Part shown: positions 1 through 10,205 of the stretch, piece after piece
Layout: each line of letters opens with the position of its first letter
How positions within the stretch are numbered: the stretch's first letter is position 1
Source of the DNA: Chara braunii
Lineage: Eukaryota; Streptophyta; Charophyceae; Charales; Characeae
Assembly (NCBI GenBank): GCA_003427395.1
Contig: BFEA01000213.1
Location: 1,535,991-1,559,316, forward strand
Length of the DNA: 23,326 nucleotides
Reading direction: 5' to 3'
Notes under the pieces: model-generated
Told to the model about the DNA's origin: nothing
Seen by the model: the letters and a program-made list of their open reading frames with translations, nothing else
Databases searched by the model: none
Program-made: the position numbers and the translations under genes

Positions 1-34
1 CTCTTATACACATCTAGATGTGTATAAGAGACAG
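1..34. other. Nextera mate-pair junction adapter remnant (sequencing artefact)
   Basis: The first 34 bases are a near-perfect palindrome made of two inverted Tn5 mosaic ends joined at a central TCTAGA-like core. This is the circularisation junction adapter of Nextera mate-pair libraries, here missing its first four bases (CTGT). It is not biological sequence. It indicates that untrimmed mate-pair reads entered the assembly and that the contig edge is at or near base 1. Confidence 0.95.
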
Positions 35-1131
35 GAGAGAAGGGGGGGGGGGAGAGGGGAGGGGGAAAAAAATGGGGGGATAGGTAGAAGCGATAGCGAG
101 AGTGAGAGAGTGCCTTCTTCGCCAGGACCAAATTCCTGATTGGAGGCGGGTGGCACATTCCTGAAGTGTTTCGTTGTCCCCGTCGTGGACAGCTCATCAG
201 AGGGGGGAGAGAAGCATGTAGAGAGACCGGATGTGTGAGACGCATTGGCTCATGGTGGAGAGAAGCTATCTTCCTCATCTGGCCCAATTGCCAGGGGAGA
301 ATGCACATTCCACTTGCCTGAGGGGCTGATGATACAGGGAGCAGCAAAGAGGGGGTTGAATGGTACAAGGAGGGTTTGGGGTTGGTTTGTGGGGATGAGT
401 GGTGAGAAGCGTGGGTGGTTAGTGTAGTGGGTAGGTTCGCATTACCGCGTGTGCGTTGATCTCAGCGTCGGAGAACTGTTCATCGGCCATTGACACCATG
501 GCTGGGTGGAAGCTCGTAGGTGTGTCGTAGCAGGGCTATGGAGTCATCCCCGGAGCTGTCACTGTCCGCAAGTCACGTTGTGTGCTTGAGGCTGGACACT
601 CTGGGGCAAGTGCGAAGAAAGGCCTGTTTGCAGACACGGGCAGTTCTTCCGGAATGAGGCCGAAGTGGTAAAGGAAATGCTGGTTACGTGCCTTCCTCAT
701 AGCTCAGAGGTGTAATGAAGGAGCTGTCGGTGTATAGATATATTTGCTGTGTTACATTGTGGAATCGTGTAGGAGTTCAGGTGCGGGTGGGGTTGGGGGG
801 AATGCGGGTAGTAATCGGCAGCTGAAGGTGTGTGCCTGTGATTCAGGCCGGAAGATCCTGTTCTGTTTCAGTGGTCAGTCGAGGTCCAGACGTATGTTGC
901 TTAATTGGTCTTGTGCTGAGTCAGTTTGGGTATGAGTTATTCCGGGATTGGAGTTCAATTTTTTTTATTTTTTTGGTGCAATTATTGCATACTGAGGTCA
1001 GTATATGTACGCGTGTTGTCTGTGTTTGGGGCGGGGGGCATGCTCTAGTTCTGCTGTCATTCGAGCTTCGGGTGTTGAACCTGGCAGTTACGCAGTAGGT
1101 TTCCTTAATTAATTATTAGCGGGTTTAGCTG

Positions 1132-1170
<39 letters not shown>

Positions 1171-1237
1171 GGTGGTAGGGTGTGATTTTCTTTGGGGCCT
1201 CCTTTGTCGGGTTGTCTTTTAGGTAAGTCCTCAGAGG
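35..1237. other. Non-coding stretch, no supported gene
   Basis: This 1.2-kb stretch has only short overlapping open frames without recognisable domains. It begins with a G/GA-rich run (about 35-110), contains T-rich patches near 958-978 and includes a long G homopolymer. It lies beyond the apparent 3' end of the LINE and may be insertion-site sequence or further LINE 3' UTR. I see no RNA gene, promoter or repeat family that I can name. Confidence 0.5.
1133..1168 (+). repeat. Poly-G homopolymer, 36 G
   Basis: There are 36 consecutive G residues between a TTTAGCTGC context and TTGGTGG. A run this long is hard to sequence with short reads, so its length is unreliable. It could equally be a polished-over gap edge. 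A second G-run in the window, at 10076-10117, encloses an N gap. Confidence 0.9.
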
Positions 1238-1400
1238 TTTTTTTTTTATTGTTGGTGTCACTAGTATTTCGTGTAGTGCTTCACTGTGTCGTGCTGTGGT
1301 GTCGTTTCGTCAGGGCCTTATGGTCCCGGCTCCATTCTATTCTGGGGAGCATCAGTCCGGTTCCTATTCCACCGGCAAATCAAGAAAAATACATGTAAAG

Positions 1401-2181
1401 TTACTCACACACGCTTCCTTCCGTCTGGCCGAAGGACCCCTGGACATCATTGATTACTCCACCTCTGTGGAGGATTGACTGCCAGCTTGCCCAGGCCCTT
1501 CTCTTCCCTCTCAGACTGGTCATCCCTGTCTGCCAGATAGCATCGTTAAACTTAGAAAGAGCCCCTCCATTGACCTTGCCAATCTGATCCCCTCTCATTC
1601 CACCTTTCCTCCCGTGTACTTGAATAGTTCCCATTCCAAAACCCATAGACCCTCAGCCGATGTCGCAGCCCTCTGAGTAACCATTTTGAAGTCGGCAGGG
1701 ATACGTTCCCCCTGTCCTTGTGATAAGACATCCTTATGTACTTCCCCGTGCTTGCTCTCGAGTGTCGTCGACCTCGGCTTATTCCCTCCCTCCCATGTTA
1801 CCTTTTCAGGAGCTGTATTTTGAAAAGCCGGAAAACACACTTCCCTATCCCTTTGCCACTGCGCTACCCCTGCTAAAACCCTAAACCCTAACCCCTAAGC
1901 CTGTGACCCCCTCCTCTTTCCTTTCCTTAGTCCCTCTTCGTTCGTTTGGGATGTGTCGGCCTTCCCTTGGATTATGGCTGCCCCAGTTCTTGATCCTGCC
2001 GCATATCCTCTTGCGATGTGTCCTGGTGATCCTCCTTAAACCAATGCAAGCGCAATGCCTTCCCTTCCAGTGTCGCCACTTTGCCTGCAGCTAAGACCTT
2101 AGTCTGAAATTTGTTGATTATGTCCTTGGCCTTTTCCGGGTTCACCTCTTCCTGCTTCTCAGCTTGCTTCTTAACGCGCTG
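1401..2181 (-). other. ORF2 C-terminal tail, unrecognised
   Basis: Beyond the TGA at 2182 the same frame stays open for about 60 codons (QRVKKQAEKQEEVNPEKAKD..., Lys/Glu/Gln-rich and helical-looking) before a TAA. Two further open segments, 1840-1595 and 1646-1401, occupy other frames and have ordinary protein-like composition (for example KFNDAIWQTG). They look like one coding tail split by frameshifts. I see no RNase H motifs. A degenerate TTTAGGG-like stretch falls inside it at 1874-1896. Function is unknown, and it could alternatively be 3' UTR. Confidence 0.45.
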
Positions 2182-3001
2182 TCATTGGGCTCTGATGTCT
2201 GTCTCGAGCAGATTGTATAGAGTTGCGCTTGCCTCCATTATGTTCATCGAGGCTTTGCCCACCACCTGTTGGCATCTTCTTTTCCAGACTGTCCATAACG
2301 TGTAGAGCCTCAGCAGCTGAAAAATACATTTTTGACTTGATTTCCATCCCTTGGGTGCTTCAGTTCCGATTAGAAGCCGACCCCTGATCGATGGGAAGGG
2401 AGCATCCATAACTCGAGCCCAAAGTGTACGAGTTAATGCCCATACGTGCTCCGCTTCCGGACAAAGAGAGTAAACAATGAACCATAGTTTCCGGTATCCC
2501 CCCCATACACATGGAGCAGTTTTGCTCCTCCTCGACCCTATTTTTATTCCTTTTTCCATGCAGCCAAGAGTTTACTGGGAGGGCCACGTGAAATATGAGC
2601 CAGTGTAGACTTCTGACCTTGCCCAGTCTTATACTTTGTAATGTAGACCAAGGTAGTTTCCCCACCTGCTCTCTTGGTATTCCCTCCCGCTTTTCCCATC
2701 TTATTGCCAAGGGGAGATCTAACTGGGTCGATCTCCTCCTCAACCTATATCCCGATTTCGTTGTGTAGCGGAGTATATTAATCTTCGTAGCTATTCGTGA
2801 GTCCCTTCCCTTAATATTCCACGCCCATTCCGCCGGGTCATACTCCAGATCTTGAATGGACACTGTGGGTACAAAAATTGTGAATTCGTCGTCCTCTACC
2901 ACCTTGACTTTCCTTACCATGCTTTTCTTGATGGTAATTGCAATCTTTGATTCCTTATCCAGCAGGCTAACTGTGACACCCGGGTTTACGATTGTAAACA
3001 T
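2182..3001 (-). other. ORF2 domain: zf-RVT C-terminal region
   Basis: The segment reads LHWLIFHVALPVNSWLHGK, then C-S-M-C, then ETMVHCLLS, and after a one-base frameshift near 2470 CPEAEHVWALTRTLW. The pattern C-x2-C ... H ... C-P-x-A-x-x-V-W is the zinc-binding zf-RVT domain that follows RT in plant L1 proteins. It continues with a Trp-rich LYTLWTVWKRR helix typical of the end of such ORFs. A TGA at 2182 (probably from CGA) ends this open segment, but coding-like sequence carries on in frame. Confidence 0.75.
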
Positions 3002-3753
3002 TTATGCATCCAGCCACTGATTTGGTGGGGCCTACCTCTTGCTGAACAGGAAAAGCTTGTCCTGGTATTGTGCTTGCGATCCAGGTCGCCCAATCGCCCC
3101 AATCCCATTTGTGCGATCCTCTCAACAACTGTGTCCACTCTTGCGGTATGGAGATAAGGATGTCATTTAAGTTTTCCGTGAGCCTATGACACCCTTTCAT
3201 CGTAGTTCTTAATTCTCTTCCCGTTTTCCATCGATTATCACTTAGAGACCATAAGTGCTTGATTTGCCAAACTNCGTNTTCCAACCAATTACCCCATTTA
3301 GCGNCATTTGNTGTTAGCGTCCTTGGCTTCCCTTGGGAGTCCTTCNACCAAGGGTTACAAAACANGGGTTGTCTGAGGACTTCTTCCTTTGATCTAGGTN
3401 TCCTTACTCTTGCCGGGAATATTTCCTCCCATATCTTGAGGANTTGGGCCCAATACGAAGAGGTGGATGTCCCCTCCTCGCCCCCCTGTTCTCTTGCTCT
3501 ACCCTTCTTTGCCCACCCTTTGCAGAATATCCAGAATGTACCTTCCATATTTGGAGGAGTTGTGTNCCTGGACATCCCCCGTATGTGTTCCAGGACTAAA
3601 GGAACCCAACGTAAGTGGGGTTGCGTGACCAATTTGATGACCCATTTAGATTGAAGTGCCTTAATCTGTTGTTCGGGGTCCAGGATACCCAATCCCCCCT
3701 GATTTTTTGTTTGTATTACATGCCTCCATGTTACCTTTGATATGAAATTGGTC

Positions 3754-4920
3754 TTAGTTGGGTTTCCTGTCCACAGATAGGCTGCCGCTACCCTTCGAAG
3801 TTTTTGAAGTGAGTGCACAGGTGGTGACCACATTGTTCCCGCATACCATAATATGGAAAAGATAGGCATTGAGAACCAAAGCCCTCCCAAATAGTGAAGT
3901 GTATATATTTGACCAGGCGTCCATCTTTGCTAGCATTTTGGTCATTTGTTCTGGAGCCATGGAATGATGGGGGCCCGTGTCCGCTAGTCTGATCCCCAAA
4001 TATCTCAGTGGTTGGTGTGGAGGCATCCAATCCATACCTCCGTAGTTANNGGGTTGAGGTTGCTGGTGATGGTGGTCGTATGTGAGCCACCAGCTTATCG
4101 TTTTAGGCCAATTAATTCTCATTTCCGAAGCCAGCTGAAAGGCTTCCATCGCCCTTGTGAGCGCCTGAAATGAGGAATCAGTGGCCCTAATGAGGACTGT
4201 GAGGTCGTTCGCAAATAGTATTGTGGTAGGTAGGTCTATAATACGTCCCTGCTGGTCTGGTTCTGCTATCAGTCGGTCAATCGAAGGATCTTTTCTAAGG
4301 AATGAGGCTATGGCTTCCATAATAAACAGAAAAATAGGGGCTGCCAGGGGGTCGCCTTGTCTGACCGACCTAGTCATTTTGTATCTTTCTGAGAGGTGGC
4401 CATTGACCTGCACTTGACCGTAAGAATCGTTATACAATACTCTTATCCATTTGCGAACGTTAGGACCCACTCCCATCTTCTCCATGCAATGTTGTAGAAA
4501 GGACCAGTTGACCTGATCGTATGCCTTCTCAAAATCAAAGAAAAGGATAGCCGCATTCATTCTTTTATTCGCTATATATCTGACTGATTCTGATAGAGTC
4601 ATGACGTTGTCTAGAATAAATCTCCCAGGGACAAAGCCTGTCTGATCGAGGTGAAAGCATCTGCCTGTTATCTTTCTCAAGCGATTAGCTAGTGCTTTGG
4701 CCACTATCTTGTGTGTAAGTGTCAGTTGCGTAATCGGTCTATAATTCCTGATATCCTTGGGATCCCCCTTCTTGTATAGGAGGGTGACAATTCCTGTCGA
4801 GGACTCTAACCCCTGGCCTTCCTTGTTCCACACTTGGTTCAAAAAGGCTTCGTATTCCCCTCACAGGATTTCCCAATATTCCTGCCAGAATTCCCTTGTT
4901 AGTCCATCCCTACCTGGTGT
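3754..4920 (-). other. ORF2 domain: non-LTR reverse transcriptase with altered active site
   Basis: The domain reads TPGRDGLTREFW upstream of a TGA (4861-4863). It continues with NYRPITQL (fingers), QTGFVPGR, motif A FDFEKAYDQVNW, motif B RQGDPL and motif C LFANDL. Motif C in this clade is normally F/Y-A-D-D. Here the codon at 4207-4209 reads AAC (Asn) where GAC (Asp) is expected, which should abolish polymerisation. The YLGI motif follows near 3990. A frameshift near 3880 leads into the GGLGI-type connection region, where reading continues in a different frame (3890-2967) with nine unresolved bases. Family assignment is firm, and activity is very unlikely. Confidence 0.85.
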
Positions 4921-5589
4921 CTTGTTGTGTTCAAGGCTTCTCTTAACTCTTCCTGTGAGAGTGGGGCTTCTTGCATTTGTGCTTGATCCCCCTTCACCGT
5001 GCAATCTAAATAAGCTAGGAACTTGTCTCGGACTTCTTTTAATTGTCTTGGTTCCTGATCCCCCTCTCTAGACTTATATAGTGAACTGTAGAAGTTGCTA
5101 GCTACTGACAACAGCCCCTCTGGCTCGGACACTATGCCCTGTGGGCCCTCTAGCTGATCTATTTGCGAATTCTTTCCCCTAGTTTTAATCTTTTGAAAGA
5201 AGTATTTTGTCATTCGTTCGCCGTCTTCCCACTCTTTTACGCTCGCTCTCAACTGCAAACCCCTAGCCCTCCATCGTTCCCAATCTCCCAATTCCTTTCT
5301 TGCCGAGTCTATTATTCTCTCGTACATCTCTGCGCCTGGATTATTGATTAAATTCCTCTCAACTATTCGTAAGGCTTGCTGCAGTTCTAGTTCCCTAGCT
5401 TTCCTTCTAGCTGCTAGTTGCCTAGCCACTGCTGATGTTGTCCCCGACAGTGCGGATATTAGATCAGTGAACAATCGAGAGTCACTGTCATGGGACAAAC
5501 AAACCTGCAGTATGGCCTCTCTCAGTTCCGACGTTTTCAGCAAAGAGTTATTCACCTTATAAAAACTTCTGCCCCTCTGGATGTGCTTG

Positions 5590-6464
5590 TTTATGACCAG
5601 CTCTAGAATTATGGGTTTGTGATCCAAGCAAGTACAGTATGGCAGATCCCCTATTTGTACCGAGTGAAGAGACCCTATTAATTCCTCCGAAACGAGGAAG
5701 TAATCTATTTTGGAGGCTGACATATGCTGACTGCGATTTCTTTTGTAGTAGGTGAACTGTTTCTGATTTGGGTAGTGTAGCCGGAACGGATCGATGAGGC
5801 CCCAGGACGACATGAGGGTGTGGATTGGCATCGCCTCGTCCCCCGACAACTCTTCCCCGGTTCCTGATCTTCCTCCCATCAATTTGTCTTTACCTGGTTC
5901 GAGGGTGGCGTTCCAATCTCCCACCATTATAATGTGTCTCGTAGCCTCTATGTAAGATTGTACTGACTGGAGCATTTCTGACCTACCTTAGCGTGAGTTG
6001 GGGCAGTAGACCGTGAATAACGAAAAGTGCTCTTCTTGGTAAGTAAAGTTAAGCTTTACCCATCGCCCCTCCTCTTCGTCTAACGTGGCTTCCTGTAACA
6101 TCAGTTTGTTTGCCGCGGCCGATCTTTTGTTTTGCAGAATCACCACTCCTGCTGAGTGCGGTCTAGTCGCTACGGCCCAAAAGCTCGCTTTCACCCACCT
6201 GAGCTGTTTTACGATGCACTGCTGGATTCTTTGATGTATCGGAGTGTTAGTAAGATGGGTTTCCTGTAGACACAGAAAATCCGGAGGGTTCTTCCCAAAC
6301 CAGTCAGCTGTCTTCAATGCATTATTCCATTTATCTCTATTATCCAATATCTGCGCCATTTCGTTTACATTCCAGGACACGACTCTAATCTCCGATTCCC
6401 TTCTCCCTATGGGGACTGATACTCTTCTTCTCTTAATTCTTTCCTCTTCTGGTTCCTCTGCCAT
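5590..6464 (-). other. ORF2 domain: APE-like endonuclease
   Basis: The exonuclease-endonuclease-phosphatase fold is recognisable from its ordered motifs. SWNVN has its Asn at residue 32. LCLQETHL carries the catalytic Glu at residue 68. YCPNSR sits just before the TAA at 5988. Then, past that stop in the same frame, come GDWNATL (Asp and Asn of the GD-x-N motif), SKIDYFLVS (catalytic Asp region) and LDHKPI (the terminal His). All expected catalytic positions seem kept, so only the stop breaks this domain. It would nick the target strand to expose the 3' OH used for priming. Confidence 0.85.
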
Positions 6465-6505
6465 CTGCCCTGTTCTCTATTGATGGCCCTCTAGCGAGCA
6501 CCTCC

Positions 6506-9438
6506 TCACGATCCTGTTTGTGACCAATCTAACTCAGTAGTCAGGGGGGCTATTTTGTCATCAATGCACTCTGGCATCCACGAGAAAACATCGGCCTTGG
6601 TGAGAATCGCTGCCCCTCTTGCCACCCATTTCGCTGCCTCCGAAACTCCCAAGAGGCCGTACGGTATCGTTTCCACCACCTGCCATAGCATCCATATCAG
6701 TCCCTCCGCCAGTTTGGCCTTCTCCTGCAATCTGAGCAAGATGGGCCTGTAGTCAACCATTTGCTTGCCACCCGCCGTGTCCTCCCACTCCTCCCAGTCC
6801 TGTGAAAGGCTTCCAACCACTTGAGCTTTGTCAGGGAGATCACCCGTAATCTGCTCTTTGAGCTTGTCTCGCGAGCAATGACTGTCGTTTGCTGAGACTA
6901 AGGCCAAGGTCTTGTGAATGGCCACTTCCCAATCCGAGTTACCACTGTTCCAGCGGTAGGGTACAATGATTCTCCTTCCCGGGTTATGTCTTGCAAAGAG
7001 TTTGGCTGCTGCATTTATGTCTACTTGCGGTGAGTATGCTATCTTTTGCAGGTTTATGGTATCCACCTCCAGTTCCCTGTTCTGATCCTTGAGAACGTTG
7101 ATTTGTGCTCCCAAAATCGCCGCCTGTCTCTTCTCCTCCTCCATCTGCTCCCTCTCCTCCATCTCCTGAACTGAGACCTCTGTTCCCTGGTTCCCGCTGA
7201 TCGATTTGTCCTCTGCCTCCCGCTGCGCTTTCCTTTTCTGTTCCGACCTCTTCAGTCCTTGCGGTTGGTACGTTTTGGGCCATGTGAACTGTTTGGCATA
7301 GTTCCCATTGTGCACATAGATGTCATTGTTAGCTGGGCGAGCCTTCCATGCGTACTGTGTTGCGTAGAATTCGTTGACCTCCTGCTCTTTCTTCAACCAC
7401 TCAAATCTGTTTGTTGAGGTGATATCATCTCCTGCTGAAAATGCCTGTTTCAGGTTGCGCAGGTGTTTATGATGCGCCAAACGCATTTCACATTCAATGT
7501 GCCTTTTCCACCTCAGCTTGTGGACTATTCGGATCCATTGTGCCAAGGTTTCAGGTTCCTCTTCCCCTTCTGCGTCTTCCCATTCCTCTCCATCTGTTTC
7601 CTCTCCCGAATCCTCTCCCGAATCCTCCGACATGCTGTCCTCTGCTTCGCTACCGCTCTCCCCCTGTCATGCTCCCAATGATTCATCCATTGCTTTTACC
7701 TCACTTCCATTCTTCGGGCTGACTGCTGAGCTGCTATTCTCTGATGGAGTGCTCAGACTCGTTCGCTGGTCCGACGAAGAAGATGAAGGTTTCCCAGCTG
7801 CCGGCAGAGATGTGTCCATTTCCTCACTCTGGGTATTGACATCCTCTTGCCCCTCCTCTTCCATACCCAAACCCTAATCTTGGCCTTGCGAGGAGGCTTC
7901 CTCCTCCTTCCTACCCGTGTGGGTTCTTTTTGAACCATGGCTCGTGCTGAACCCCGTGGCGCTCATCTTCCTTTTCATTGACGCCTGGGAGTCTCCTTCC
8001 TCTCCTTCCCCACTGGCCTCGCCCTTCTCTGTCCTCTCCTCCTTTGTGTCTCCACTTTGGCCCGAGGATTTGCTGCTCACTTCCTCTCCTCCTTCCCCTT
8101 TTCCCTTTTCCCCTTCTGCCAATTTCTCATCCTCCTCCCTTGCTCTCATATTTTCCAAAAAGGCCAATTCAGCCTCTTGTCCCAGCTTGTGTAATTCAGC
8201 CATGGTCTGCAACCTCTGCTTGTCGTCCAACACTGTAGCCTCGTCAATCATTGGTTTGGTGATGTAACCCACATCTTTGTCTTCCATACGCTTTGCTCCT
8301 GCTTGTCTCCATCGGCTGTCGTAGGGTGGATAGATGTCCGGTTTCACTGTGGGTGCACTGCTCAGGACCCATACCCACCTGGGAGTCTTCAGGTTATCAT
8401 AAAAAATCCAGCCTCTGTACTGTGATGAATTATGTACCATACCCCTGGTTTGTTATCCGCTTCAACCAGCATCGATTGCTTCAGCTGAGGCTGTCTCCCC
8501 CCCGAACCTGCGCCCGACTGTGGACAGTGCATTCCCAAGTGCCCCCTTGCTCTGCATTTGAAACAGAACGGGTTGGATTTAGATGAAATAAACACGGTGA
8601 TGCGTTCAGTTCTTCTTTTGAAGATCCACACCTCTGGGAACTTCGGTGGTGCCCCAGATTTGACTTCCAGGCATACCACCCTGGAGTCGTGGTTCGAAGC
8701 CAAGAAGTCTGGATTTGCAGGGAGCCATTCAATGATCGGATTGTTTGGGTATTCCTCAATCAAGCGCTGCTGCACGAAGCTGTGCATGCCTTCCGAGAGG
8801 TTGTCGAACTGCACCCAAAAATTGTCCCTCATCATTGACTGTTTGTGCCTTGAAGCTTCTGCTGGTGGCGGTTGAGGCGGTTTCCACGCTTGGATCATTA
8901 ACACTGATCCATGACACCTGAGCGAGCCCAATGACAGCAAGTATTGGGCGTACGCCGGGTCCACACAAACTATCATGACTGTGAATCTGCCCCGTTTATG
9001 GTATGAAACTTCTGGTTCAATACCTGGAATGCTCTCCAACCCCCTCAGCCTCTCCATCACCCACTTCCTCTTTTAGTTCAACGACAGCTCCCGGTTTTTG
9101 CCTGAGAAATTGAATAGTACCGCGTGCCGTTCGTAGAGATCGTGTAGAGCTTGCAAGTCTTGCTCTGGGTATTCCCATACATCCACCTCCTCCTCCTTAC
9201 CTTCTTGCCCTTTGATAACCTCCTTTGTGATTTTTACCGGGGCTGTGATTTTCGTCTTTTCCATGAGAAAATCCAACGCCTTCTGCCCAAGGGCCTTCGA
9301 TTGAGTGAGTCTGATTCCTGAGACCGTTGTGCCCTGAGAATCCGACTTGCTGCCCTCCCCGCTTCCCTCTCTTTCCCTTGTTCTCAGGCTGATGCCCTCC
9401 CTTCTGTCTCTTTCCGTCATCGCCCTTTGGGCTGCCAT
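6506..9438 (-). pseudogene. LINE ORF1: nucleic-acid-binding Gag-like protein, broken
   Basis: ORF1 proteins of plant L1 elements bind the element RNA to form the RNP used in target-primed reverse transcription. The frame opens at a true ATG (9438). A DUF4283/RRM-like block (about 9075-8870; KRKWV...RGRFTVMIV...IQAW) follows a TAA at 9073-9075. A zinc knuckle of type C-x2-C-x4-H-x4-C (CFKCRARGHLGMHC) lies at 8524-8565. A frameshift near 8440 moves to a second frame, which continues through TAG (7874) and TGA (7667) to a TGA at 6506. The middle part is very rich in Glu/Ser/Gly. Around 7200-7050 a Glu/Gln/Lys/Leu-rich segment looks like a coiled coil, and the C-terminal 200 residues are unrecognised. 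About 977 codons is long for a plant L1 ORF1. A short spacer and a second in-frame stop after 6506 support this end. Confidence 0.82.
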
Positions 9439-9451
9439 TGCATAAGTAAAC

Positions 9452-9454
<3 letters not shown>

Positions 9455-9487
<33 letters not shown>

Positions 9488-9563
9488 AAAACATTTTAGA
9501 ATTAATCAAAACTCTTTCCTTTTCGTAACTAGATATACGTTAGAATTTTTTTTTTTTTTTTGA

Positions 9564-9614
<51 letters not shown>
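9455..9614 (-). repeat. A-tracts upstream of LINE ORF1 (32, 16 and 49 nt)
   Basis: On the plus strand these are T runs at 9455-9486, 9546-9561 and 9566-9614. On the LINE strand they are poly-A tracts sitting 16 to 176 nt before the ORF1 ATG. LINE tails belong at the 3' end, so tracts at the 5' side may be the tail of an earlier insertion, a homopolymer-rich 5' UTR, or expanded A-rich target sequence. Exact lengths are uncertain. Confidence 0.8.
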
Positions 9615-9621
<7 letters not shown>

Positions 9622-10201
9622 GTTAAGAAAGGACTTCCAATCTGCTATGTGGCTCCTTTTGCTAGTGCGTTCTCGTTATTCCCTTCACTTACTTTCGACC
9701 CCTTCTCCCTTCCCCCTTCCCTTGCTGTGTAATCGAGAATACGACCAGTGTTAATAGCGTAGTCCACTTACCTCCTCCTTACGACTCTACGCCCCGATCG
9801 TACCTTGAACGCGTCGATAGAGCGAAGACGACCTCACCCGCTTATCTTGAAAGGCTGTGCACCTTGATACCTGACGCTGCCCCCTCCGAGTCATTGGGTT
9901 TTGTTTCCTTAGTTCTGGCGTTTTTCAATTGTCTGTGGGGTTTCGGGCTCAGTCTGGTGTGTGCATTTGTCTTTTTTTTTGTGACGATCGGTGTCAGTAG
10001 TTCATTTTTTTTAATATCGGATTGAACGGTGGAGGTTCTTTTCTCGATATTTCCTTTTTTTTTTTTTTTTTTTCCGGGGGGGGGGGGNNNNNNNNNNNNN
10101 NNNNNNNGGGGGGGGGGTTCATTTTTATTTTTTGATACTGTAATGAACCCAGACTGGAAGATACTCATCAGACATCGAAATGCAAGACAACTCAGATCTG
10201 G
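9615..10201. other. Non-coding spacer between LINE and LTR element, with N gap
   Basis: No convincing gene is present. It contains a 19-T run (10055-10073), then CC and a G run interrupted by 20 Ns (10088-10107) with G continuing to 10117. The short open frames over it are artefacts of the homopolymers and the gap. The last part is the left insertion flank of the LTR element. Confidence 0.7.
10088..10107. other. Assembly gap (20 N) inside a poly-G run
   Basis: Twenty Ns are bordered on both sides by G homopolymer (12 G before, 10 G after). The true length is unknown. The gap probably marks a read-through failure in a long G tract. Confidence 0.95.
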
Positions 10202-10205
10202 ACAA
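10202..10205. repeat. Target-site duplication, left copy (ACAA)
   Basis: ACAA directly precedes the left LTR and is repeated directly after the right LTR. If the terminal A of the LTR on the element strand is assigned to the host, the duplication is 5 bp (ATTGT on that strand), which is the commoner length for Gypsy integrases. The boundary is ambiguous by one base. Confidence 0.8.

Larger units (their letters stand above)
1401..6464 (-). pseudogene. LINE ORF2: endonuclease-reverse transcriptase polyprotein, broken
   Basis: ORF2 nicks target DNA and copies the LINE RNA at the nick. The true ATG at 6464 lies 41 nt after the ORF1 stop. The order is APE endonuclease (6464-5590), linker with a charged helical part, RT (about 4920-3860), connection region, zf-RVT (about 2700-2400), and a tail reaching about 1401. 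Frameshifts lie near 4925, 3880, 3000 and 2470, with further ones in the tail. Stops include TAA at 5988, TGA at 4861-4863 and TGA at 2182. Several of these convert to common sense codons by one transition. Eleven Ns fall between 3274 and 4050. The start is chosen because the endonuclease core (SWNVN) begins about 30 residues later, as is usual for the clade. Confidence 0.85.
1238..9438 (-). mobile_element. L1-clade LINE retrotransposon, full coding span but decayed
   Basis: Read on the minus strand, this carries ORF1 (DUF4283-like RNA-binding region plus CCHC knuckle, then acidic and coiled-coil parts). A 41-nt spacer follows, then ORF2 (APE endonuclease, reverse transcriptase, zf-RVT, C-terminal tail). 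That order is typical of plant L1 elements. The 5' limit given is the ORF1 ATG, because a 5' UTR cannot be delimited. The 3' limit is a guess at an AATA-plus-10-A tract (plus-strand T run 1238-1247). No target-site duplication was found, so both ends are soft. At least five frameshifts and six in-frame stops make it inactive. Eleven ambiguous bases fall in the ORF2 part. Confidence 0.85.

Noticed and set aside
958-978. T8-A-T7 tract as the LINE poly-A tail
   Set aside because: It is possible, but the AATA-plus-10-A tract at 1238-1250 is closer to the last coding-like sequence. Neither is proven, as no target duplication was found.
7497-8267. Pro/Ser/Leu-rich plus-strand ORFs
   Set aside because: They are the complement of the Glu/Gly/Ser-rich part of LINE ORF1, i.e. 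shadows.
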